This document shows positions 55,328-64,000 of a stretch of DNA of 64,000 bases, piece by piece. The notes below the pieces were generated by a model that worked only from the letters and a program-made list of their open reading frames with translations, did not search any database and was not told the DNA's origin. Location of the stretch: assembly GCA_948567375.1 (NCBI GenBank), contig OX419757.1:60636001-60700000 (forward strand). The letters are read 5' to 3'. Source of the DNA: Lunularia cruciata (lineage: Eukaryota > Streptophyta > Marchantiopsida > Lunulariales > Lunulariaceae). Each line of letters starts with the position of its first letter. The first letter of the stretch is position 1. Both the position numbers and the translations under genes were made by a program.

Positions 55328-57234
55328 TGTGACAACCCGACAAATACCACTTTTACGGTAATCGGGTAAGTAAAGTTTGTTCCCATAGAGATACAATTCA
55401 GAATGGGTCAAATACAAAGTCAAATGTCACAATGTAGTTCTTCTTGGTTGCATCTTTAATCTCTCAGATAGAAACCACACCCAAAAGAGAGTAACAAGCA
55501 CTAACTCGCAGTCTTGTCACAAATTAACACTTCTTAATCACAACTCAATCAAATCTTTCCAAACAATCTTGATTGTGATGATTCAGGCTCTCCTAAAAAC
55601 AACACTTCATTGCAAAACGACTTCGTCTTAGAATTGTGTTCTACCCCTCCATTGAAGGCACAACTTCCCCGATCAAAATTGCTTCACATCAACTTTGCAC
55701 TGCACTCACAAATGAAGAATACTACCAACACTACAAATCCTCTCAAATTGATCAAGACATTGCTCTGATTGCACTTCACTCAGGATCAAACACATTGAGT
55801 AAAGATCAAGGCTACGGAATCCAACATCCAATAAGCACATTGACTTGCACTTTGAATTTCTCCCAACACTCACAAACACAAACACAAAATTGATACTCAA
55901 AATTAAGCTCAAGCGACAAGCACACCTCACAACACTTTGCTTTATCTATTCTTAGGAATAATGAGCACTGAACAACATAAGACTGCAAATGCCACTCTTA
56001 AATAGTGAAGCAAATGACAATCCTAACAATTATACCGTTCTACAACAACTTTTATAACCTGTAGATCCAAAATGACAATGCACCTCTTCATATCTGCATC
56101 TTCAAATCTCAAATTTATTTCTACTCCAATCCGATGTCAAGTTCTTCCTTGGCTTCCAATCCTGAAGTAACTTCACTCACCACTACTCTATCCTTGAGTT
56201 TCATAACTCCTAACTCCTTTACTAACTCTAACATTTCTCTTTCTTGATCTACAATTCCACTAGTGGGTAATCCTTCTAAACCTCTATCTCCCAACCCACT
56301 CTTCTCTAATGTGTCAAATAAAAAGTACGAAGACACCTGAATTCCTACTTTTGCAACATTGGGTCTAACTACTATCAATCCCTTTGCTAATTCTACTATA
56401 TCATCATCAAGAATTGTAATTGAAAGCATGAGTACACTATCTACACCTTCAATTTGTAACCCACTTTCCCCTAATCACTCATGTTATTGACCCAAAGACA
56501 CTTATAGTTTGATCTTGCACTTAAGGTTTATTCACTACTGCTATTTCTCTTTTAACTCTATCATATCTTCAATCAGTACTGAAACTAAAGTCATGAGTAT
56601 CCCAAATATCTTCTTTCCTTACTCTAACTTCCTTTAACACCTTTTGCAAGATTCACAAAGTCACCTTCACTGCACTCCAAGGTCTGACTACCTTGGGTTG
56701 AATCATATTTTTCTTGAGGCAAAGTCTTTAGACCCAAAGTCATGTAAACCTGAAGTCCAAAGTCCAAAGGCCCAAAGACACCAACTGGAAGAACCTCAAC
56801 CCAAAGTCCTTCAACTACTTTGTACATCTACTCCCAAAACTTAAAATGCTTGCAGCTTCTTCTACATACTCTGCAATTTTGGTGGCAATGGAAAGCCATG
56901 AACGAGACGCTTCCAACAAGATATAGCAAGCAGGATTTGGACTTTTCATCATTGAGATATGGCCCCCGCAGTAATCCTAACCTACAACCTTCATTCCTCC
57001 TTTGGGTCTGCCCTCCTTTGGCGTCTAATCCAAGTTTGTCCTCCTTTGATACAAAGAAACCTTCTTTGGGTTTGATCCAATCCAAATCCTTCTTCCTCCA
57101 ACACAAAGTTGACTTCCTCAGGCTTGATCAAAACACAAGTTTCCACTCATTTCTTCTCCATTTGGTTTCAATTTGGTTTTAGCAAGGCACTTCTTCTTCA
57201 AAACTCGTCCAAAATGAAAAATATGGGTACCACA
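55328..57234 (-). mobile_element. Solo family-E LTR (1907 bp)
   Basis: It is bounded by TGTGACAACC and GGTACCACA with a perfect AATGT duplication (55323-55327 and 57235-57239). Removing it rejoins the B2 chromodomain region. It shares its first and last portions with 44222-47844 but lacks most of the coiled-coil coding remnant. Its middle has V..VGIQVS-like phrases near 56360 that recall 48560. Confidence 0.85.
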
Positions 57235-57239
57235 AATGT

Positions 57240-58320
57240 TTAGTGTGGAATGAAAATGGCCCAATTGGGGAGCATATTTGCATAATAGAGAAACATGGAA
57301 CATTGGATGGATCTTTATGTGTGGTAGTAGCTTAAGGTGATAGGCCACATTGTTGACTTGACAAAGAATAAAAAAGGCCCAATAAAGCAAGGTCTGAGCT
57401 TACGCAAGCCAACTAATGTGAGGTTGGTTGTAGATAGCCACACCTGAACCCCAATATTGAACTTTATGTACCTATGGTGTGCATTTGCAAAATTGCTTCT
57501 ATCAATTTTGTGCAATCTGCAATCTGAGCTTGGTACTCTCTACACCTTGTTGGATTCTAGGAACAAATGTGTTGGCTGTGTCGACCTTGGTAGCCATCGG
57601 ATGGATCTTCATCAAGCTAGAAGGAGTGAAAGGACGTTCATCATACATGAGGAATAATAGAGTGACATGGGTGGATGCATTCACCAAATTTTTGTAAGTG
57701 AATTCCATCAATGGGAGTAGGGTGTCCCACCTCTCTTGCTCCTCTAAGGTGAGGCAATGCAACATGTCTTCAATAGTGCAATTAGCCTGCTCTATTTGTC
57801 CATTTGTTTGTGGGTGGTAAGCTATGGACATGGCCAACTTGGTTTTGAAGAAACCAAAGAGTGATTGCCAAAACAAACTAGTGAATTGAGTGCCTCTATT
57901 GGTGATGAGTACTTGAGACAAGCCACGGTGAGAGAAGATTGCATCTAAGTATAATTGAGCTAGTTGTGGAATGGTCACATCCTTGGTGGTAGGGTGTACA
58001 TGAATCATTTTGCTGAGCCGGTCCAAAAAGACCACAAAGGAGTCAAACCCTTAGATGGTCTTGGGTAATTCCCAAATGAGATCCATACTCACTTATTTCC
58101 AATGTTGTGTAGGAGTTGGGAGAGTTTGAAGGAGCCTTATATGAGCTTGATTAAAAGCTTTGTTTTGTTGACAGAGTATGCAATTGTGCATGTAGTACAT
58201 CACATTGTTGCTCATTTTTTGCCAATAGTAATGGCGTTGGACTGCATCCAAGATCTTGTCCACTCTAACATGACCTACAATGGCCAAAACATGATATTCT
58301 GCTAGAATGGTGATGTGTAA
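57240..58320 (-). pseudogene. Integrase of B2
   Basis: The frame 57502-58035 carries the integrase core with LITNRGTQFTSLFW (the usual Asp of TDRG is Asn here) and NGQIEQANCTIEDML. 58093-58287 holds the zinc-domain part (RHYYWQKMSNNVMYYMHNC), and 57315-57515 the VGVQVWLSTTNL module. Substitutions at catalytic positions indicate long decay. Confidence 0.85.
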
Positions 58321-59650
58321 TTTTGGGATATTTGAGATCCATAATCTTCAATCACAAAAAGTGAGTCCTTGGGTGTTGGTGATGCATTTGGATGATTATG
58401 CTCCTACAATGTGTGGATCAGTTTTTGTAACAACCAAAATCTTTGGCTAAAATTTAGGGTTAATATTAACCTCTACCACCAAATTGTTTGCCATCGGTAT
58501 GTAGGTGAATGCATCTACAAGTTGCTTCTTACCTTTCACGTAGGTGATTGTCATGTTGAAGCATTGTTGTTGCTACTCTGCCAATTGAATCTAGCATTGA
58601 GATAGATCTTTCTGTGTCTTGAGGTAGACCAGAGGTTTGTGGTCTTTCTTTATTATAAATGCCTTGTTACCCATATAGTGCTTCCAATGCTTGGTTGCAA
58701 GGACAATGGCTAGTTCTTCTCATTATGTGGTGTGATAGTTACGCTCTACCAATAAAAAAATTTGAAAAAAGTCTGCAATTAGATGGCATACATCATGCCA
58801 CTCTTATTGTAGGATTGCTCCTATTGCTATGCTTGATGCATCTATAGCCAATTTGATTGGACATTTTGGGTCATACCACTTCAAGATTGGTGCATGTAGC
58901 AAGGTAGCTTTCAATTCTTGAAAGGCCAACTCTTGTGTGGTTCCACATGTCCACTTCTTCCTCTTGTCAAGTAGTGTCGTTAAAGGCTTGGCAACCTTGG
59001 AGAATTCCTTAAAAAATTGATGATAGAATCTTGTCAACTCCAAGAAGCACTTGAGTTGAGTTTGATCTTCTGTGGCACTCTATTTTTGAATGACCTCTAT
59101 TTTATTTGTCAATACTTGAACTTGAACACCCTCTACACTTACTCTATGCTCCAAGTAGTCTACTTCAGACTTGCCAAACTTTCACTTTGAGATTTTGGCA
59201 TATAATTGATTATGTATTAGAATCTAGAGGGCTTCTCATAAATGTTCTTTGTGTTATGTCATTATGCTATTGTATACTAAGATGTCATCCAAGAAGACAA
59301 TAATAGATTTATCCAAATATGGATGAAATATGTCATTCATTAGACTCACAAAAGTGATAGGTGTATTGGTGAGGCCAAAAGGCATCATGAGATACTTGAA
59401 GTGGCCATACTTGGTTCTAAAGTCAGTTTTGTACACATCCTCCTCTCCAATTTGGATTTGATTGTAACCACTCTGCAAGTCTAATTTGGTGTGAAGTGTT
59501 TTGCTCCATTGAGTTGATCAAACAGGTCATCCATGCAAGGTAAGGGGTATTTTTCTTCACTGTTTGTTGATTGAGACCCCGATAGTCAATGCACATGCGC
59601 ATTGTACCATCTTTCTTTTTCACAAACAAGACAGAAGCCCCATATGGTGA
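58321..59650 (-). pseudogene. Reverse transcriptase and RNase H of B2
   Basis: RT pieces at 59254-59478 and 59423-59629 carry [26 protein letters not shown]-like and [11 protein letters not shown] sequences. RNase H is at 58804-59043 (LAIDASSIAIGAIL). Frames are joined only through indels near 59230 and 59495. Confidence 0.85.
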
Positions 59651-59674
59651 TACATTGGGTTGGATGAACCCTTT

Positions 59675-60350
59675 CTACAACATATCCTCAACTTGAGTCT
59701 TACACTCCTCCAACTCATGAATTGATAGGCAATATGGGGCCTTATAAGGAGGTTTCTTCTTCAAGAGTGTCTCAATTTTATGATCTACTCTCCTTTTTGG
59801 AGGTAATCCTGAGGGTAGATCATTAAGAAAGACATCTTGAAACTCATTTACCACGTCCTTCAATTTCTCAAGAATTTGTCAATCAAGTTGTGCACTCTGG
59901 ACTTCTCTTATTAGACCCATGAAACATCTATTGGTCTTACAAATAATTGTTGTCCCTATGACATAGAGAGGCAATTCTTGCATATCTGATTTTTCTTTAA
60001 CCCCAATGATTGCTCATTGGTGGGTTCTCACTACTTTCTTCCTCCAATTTACCATAGGGTTGTAATGCTCCATCCATGGCATGCCTAAGATTGCATCATA
60101 ACAAGCTAATTGTATCACTCGCCACTCAATTACTTCTTGATATTCTCCTTTTTAGAGTGTTACATGTCTAAGTAATGTTTGCACATTAGGTAACTCTACT
60201 TCTTTGCTCTCATCTCTCTCTAGATCCATTCCCAATCTTATTGCAATAGAGCAAGACAATAAATTCTTTGTTGCTCCCAAATCTATTAATATTCTCATTT
60301 GATTGCCTTTTAGGACTCTATTCATGACAATCAATTATTAAGTTACCTTT
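59675..60350 (-). pseudogene. Protease region of B2
   Basis: The frame 60152-60334 has RILIDLGATKNLLS, with the active-site triad changed to D-L-G. 59675-59863 gives FQDVFLNDLPSGLPPKRR, the protease-RT linker seen in B. Confidence 0.75.
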
Positions 60351-60439
60351 TGGGACCTTTGCCTGCTTGTCTTCTTCCTTCCCTTGCTTTTTTGCTTCCT
60401 TATTGAGCCAGCAAGGCCGCAAAGTACATTTACTAGTAA

Positions 60440-61530
60440 TCTTCATTTTCCAAAGTAATTTCCACCTCCTCTTCTTTAGTGCATCTCTCCATGTTGTTCA
60501 AAGATTGCATGTATGAAGGCCGAGGGCCTCTAGGGAGATGAGCGTGACAACTGGTAGATATGTGCCCGATATAGCCACAATTATAACAATGACATTGTTC
60601 TCCTTGAGTTCTTTCTCCTTGTGGGACTCCATCTCTCTGTTCTTCTACCCATCCCCGCTCTTCTTGAAGTGGGCGTGCTCCTCGGTCTCAAAACCAAAGG
60701 TTGCCTAATTGCATTGGTACTGGTCCATCCATGTGTGGCATTTTTGCTTGATAATGTTGAGGTGGAACTACTCTTTCACCTCCATCCAATGTCCCTACTA
60801 TTATTTGCACACAAGCAATGGCTTCAAATACCATGCGAGGATTTTGTACCATGACTTCTTGGCAAATCCGCTCCTTCAACCCTTGTTTGAAATTGTCAAG
60901 AGCCTCTGTTGGACTCATGTCGGTTATTGCAACTTGTAGATCTAGAAATGCCTCCACATACTCTTGTATGTTGTTCTTTTGTATCAATCCCCATAGTTAG
61001 ATCCGGACCCTCTACATAGAATCCACTGACTGAAAATTATTCAACAATCCTTCTTGCATTGTTGTCCATGTAACCTTCCTTCTCTCTGCCAATATGAATT
61101 GTTCCCAAGTATCATACTATGTGAGGGATTTATTGGTCAAGTACTCACATGCAAAGATGCCTGCAATATGCTTGGTGATCTTTGTTGAGAACAATCAAAA
61201 ATATCAATTCATTCTCAAGATCCAATTCTCCACTACTCCCATCATACGTTGCCCCTAGTAAGGCTCAATGTTGCAAGTCTTCTTCATCCAGAGTAGCAAT
61301 GTGGCTTCATTGTTGATCAGGTTTGTAGATGCGGGTGCCTCTCCAGGTACTTCAATCACAGGTATTGGGTTTTGAGATGGCTATTCTCCTTGCATTGCTT
61401 GATCATTGTTGAGGGTTTGCACTTGACTTTGTAATGCTTCCATGGTCATCTTAATTTCTCAAAATTTGTTCAACATCCCTTGCATTCCTTGCACCAACTC
61501 TTGCAACTACATATCCATGGTTCCTACAAC
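60440..61530 (-). pseudogene. Gag of B2
   Basis: The frame 60688-60987 carries QEYVEAFLDLQVAITDMSPT and ICQEVMVQNPRMVFEAIACV as in B. The knuckle region near 60560-60600 and the N-terminal coiled part near 61430-61510 are recognisable but broken. Confidence 0.8.
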
Positions 61531-61565
61531 ACTCAATTGCTACTATTTACTTCAATAAAGGATCA

Positions 61566-61985
61566 CTATGGAGGCACACAAACTATTAGGACTACCATTG
61601 GGACCTTAGAAGCTATCACTTGTTGATAATATTCCTCACCAAAATTTCTTACCATGAAATATCTAAACATCACTTTTGGTCTCACTACATAACAAATTTC
61701 TACTTGAGTGTGGAAAAGGAGTGGATTTGGGACATTCAAATCTATCACAAAAAAATATAGATTGTCAAATCCCACTCTCTATTGTAAACCATTATAGTCA
61801 AAATCACCAAGTTTAGTGAATTCATCATTATGTCCATGAACTCTACTCCAAAATGGTAAATGAGGTATACTCTCACTTGCGCTTGCTGAATTTACATGAC
61901 CTTGATGTAAAATGGATTCAGAAACAGAAAATTGGATGTAGGAAACTGCCCTTCAAGAGCTTCCATCCCATCCTCTTTTTAAAAC
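61566..61985 (-). pseudogene. Leader ORFs 1 and 2 of B2
   Basis: Leader ORF 1 is recognisable from about 61967 down to 61750 (FLNPFYIKVM, then VYLIYHFGVEFMD and REWDLTIYI), with a stop after KVM. Leader ORF 2 (VPNPLLFHTQVEICYVVRPK, EEYYQQVIASKVPMVV) is open at 61566-61775. In B2 the end of ORF 1 and the beginning of ORF 2 are arranged differently from B by small indels. Confidence 0.6.
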
Positions 61986-62093
61986 ACTCCTATCCTATCA
62001 ATTTCTCTACGGGTTTTCATTCCAAAATTACTTAGTCTGAGTAGCCCATGTTCTTCCAAGAGGGTTGATTTGCTCTCTTGGATTGAAACATCT

Positions 62094-62105
62094 GCTCTAA
62101 TACCA
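62094..62105 (-). other. Primer-binding site of B2 (tRNA-iMet type)
   Basis: Minus-strand TGGTATTAGAGC follows the 5' LTR, identical to that of D. Confidence 0.75.
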
Positions 62106-62106
62106 T

Positions 62107-62846
62107 AGTATTGTTGTGAGGATAGCATGGAAACATAGACACACAAACACAAGTTTCACACTCAAACTCCGATGCCCCAAAGAAGCACCTTCTCTTTATT
62201 ATATAGACAAAGAGGATCTCCTCCAAGGAAGCTACACCATAGGATTAGGCACATAAATAGGTGACATGCCATCAAGATCCACCCTTGGATTACTCACTTG
62301 GATGGGTGGCATTTCAGTCCTAGTCCTATCTGGTTGGTCAAACAAGCTTGACCAAAGGGAATCTTTTAAAGAATCTTCTTGTAGGAATCTCATAATCATG
62401 TGGGTGAGGTACCATTGGAAAGCTCTCCACAAGACAAACCAGGGAGCAAGGAAGGCCATTGTTTCTTTTATTAAGGGGGGATACATACATTTTTGAGGCC
62501 TAATTCATCCATTTAGGTTTCCAAAATTGCCTTCAAAGATTTCAGGCATATTTTGATTCCTACTCTATTTGTAGAAGTCTCCTTTTGGTGATACCTCTTT
62601 CTCATCTATTTGTTCCATCATTTGTAATATCTTTTCCAATGTTACTAAACAAGCTCTCATATTTAAATCATATGTCTAGCTATTGGTTCTAAGGTTTTCA
62701 AGTCTATTTGGGTTTCTACCCTATTAGTAGAACTCCTTTGGTTATACTTGTATCTGATCTATTTTTTCCATCATGTATAACATCATTACATATGTTAACA
62801 AACCAAATTTCACATCTAGATCATATGGCTAACTCTTGGTATTAGA
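62107..62846 (-). repeat. 5' LTR of B2
   Basis: About 740 bp, collinear with the B LTRs. The element-sense start has decayed from TGTAATACC to TCTAATACC. Confidence 0.85.
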
Positions 62847-63240
62847 AGCACCTAAAACGTGTCATGAGAGCTCTCAAATCTTCCTTACCTAGTCTAATTT
62901 TGAACTAGAACTCCAAAGTCATGTACAATTAAGAGTGCACTTGGTGAAGTATGTACAATTCCAAATGTAGATTCTAATATATATAACTTTGATTATCTTA
63001 TTGGTGTACAACTTTGAGTATGTGACCTATTACTCAAAATGCCAATATCTTTGAAGGACTTCTTCTTAGTGGAGTACCTTTGGCTATAATTGTTGGGAGT
63101 GATGAACTGTGTTTGCACTAAGGTATCTAACTAACTTGTTAGTCTATGCAAGTATTTGGATTTCTAATAGGTAAGTATGGCAAGTTTCTATTAACTTCTT
63201 ATTAGCATGCTACTTCAACCACAAGAATAGAAGGTTCATC
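62847..63240 (-). repeat. Second family-F repeat piece
   Basis: CACCTAAAACGTGTCATGAG...CAAATCTTCCTTACCTAGT...CAAAGTCATGTA aligns with 50880-51010 (TACCTAACATGTGTCAAGGA and following). It places the right flank of B2 in a copy of repeat F. Confidence 0.45.
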
Positions 63241-63660
63241 TTCTGCTCCTTGAAAGCTTGGCTATCTAGCCTTTGAATTTGGAACCTCAACTCATATTAT
63301 ATTGCCAATAGAGCTTGAAGTTGCACTCCCTCTTTTAGCTTCTTGATAAAGAAATTCCTGACTTCCTCTAGTTGATGAATTATTTTGCACAAGTCTTCCT
63401 CTATCTATTGGGTCCAAGTGTCCCACTCTGCTTATAGTGTTGCTTGCCTGGCCAAATATTTCGTCAATGGCTTGGCCATATGTTCTAGTTGCAATACCAC
63501 CTCCTTTAGATACTCATGCATTTGAAGCTCTAAGATGATTATTTTGTCATGGTTCTCCTTCAACCCATTCCAAGGGGTCTCCAACTCATGGTAATTGCCA
63601 CAAAATCTCTCTTTTGCATCTTTTTGGTCCTCCTCATGCTCAAGGTGGAGAGCCATCAAT
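63241..63660 (-). pseudogene. Coiled-coil relic of the second F copy
   Basis: The frame 63432-63659 and its continuation contain helix-like charged repeats (LEHEEDQKDAKERF, ELQMHEYLKEVVLQLEHM, then IEEDLCKIIHQLEEVRNFF after a stop). It lies beside F repeat sequence just as the 52241-53200 relic does, which supports one family. It is broken and no function was assigned. Confidence 0.4.
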
Positions 63661-64000
63661 GTTAAGTGTGGAGTCTAATTAAGTATGGAAATGCTCCATG
63701 GACAAATATCCTATGGAAACATTGCAGAGTCAATATGAGATGGATATTATATGGGAGTGTAGAAGTGTAAGTATGGGACATATCTTCAGATTACAAGATT
63801 TGATTTACAAGAGTGCACAAAAAGGCAGTTCATATCAAGACTGATTTCTTTATGAATATAGATGCAAATGAGTGTGCCTTATCTTGTTTGAAGCATCTTC
63901 TCAATGGCTTTCTATAGACACCAAGATCATTGAATATACAACTTCAGAAAAAAAAACATCCATTTGAAGTTTACGACAAATGTGTCCTGTAGGACCTACA
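63661..64000. other. Unassigned right edge
   Basis: AT-rich sequence without a recognisable gene or repeat boundary. It is probably the continuation of the F copy. Confidence 0.3.

Larger units (their letters stand above)
54343..62846 (-). mobile_element. Old family-B gypsy element B2
   Basis: A decayed family-B copy in minus orientation, with 3' LTR 54343-55084, 5' LTR 62107-62846, tRNA-iMet primer site (62094-62105) and polypurine tract (55085-55099). All protein modules appear in the same order as in B. It is split by a family-E solo LTR at 55328-57234. No target duplication is visible at its ends. Many stops and indels show it is considerably older than B. Confidence 0.9.

Overview
This window looks like repeat-rich nuclear DNA of a streptophyte, most likely a land plant with a compact-gene genome (bryophyte, lycophyte or similar). 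The reasons are one conserved, intron-rich replication gene of plant type with short introns (47-263 nt), and about 50 kb of nested Ty3/gypsy LTR retrotransposons whose primer-binding sites resemble plant tRNA-iMet and tRNA-Asp sites. No prokaryotic, organellar or CRISPR signal was seen. The species cannot be fixed from sequence alone.

Layout. (1) 1-5150: two adjacent copies, L1 (3' part only) and L2, of a non-LTR retrotransposon. It carries an N-terminal CxxC zinc finger, a reverse transcriptase and a C-terminal CCHC plus restriction-like endonuclease module. Both copies are decayed. (2) 5151-8070: mostly unassigned, with one possible exon and an orphan LINE tail. (3) 8071-12041, minus strand: the only host gene I can support, RPA1 (replication protein A 70 kDa), reconstructed as 14 exons encoding 630 residues. 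(4) 12042-14568: nothing recognisable. (5) 14569-27885: a decayed gypsy copy of family B (called D), split by a young, intact gypsy element A (16369-24196, 692-bp LTRs with three differences seen, 1608-residue Gag-Pol). A decayed element E follows. (6) 27886-43285: decayed gypsy element C, whose polyprotein ends in a PHD-like finger. It is split by a complete chromodomain element B (32502-39106). (7) 43286-49573: two family-E LTRs, one inserted in the other in opposite orientation. These unusually long LTRs carry coiled-coil coding remnants. (8) 49574-54342 and 62847-64000: two pieces of a related repeat family F with tandem LTR-end units and coiled-coil pseudogenes. (9) 54343-62846: an old family-B copy, B2, split by a 1907-bp solo family-E LTR with a perfect 5-bp target duplication.

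How things work together. RPA1 is an ordinary housekeeping gene for single-stranded DNA binding. Everything else is layered mobile DNA. Nesting order is readable: C, D, E and B2 are old, B entered C later, and A entered D most recently.

The most unusual signals are: a small leader ORF between the 5' LTR and gag that is recognisably shared by two different gypsy families (A and B/D/B2); a second accessory ORF in A encoding a zinc-knuckle protein; the PHD-like finger of C; coding remnants inside family-E LTRs; and a restriction-like-endonuclease LINE in what looks like a plant genome.
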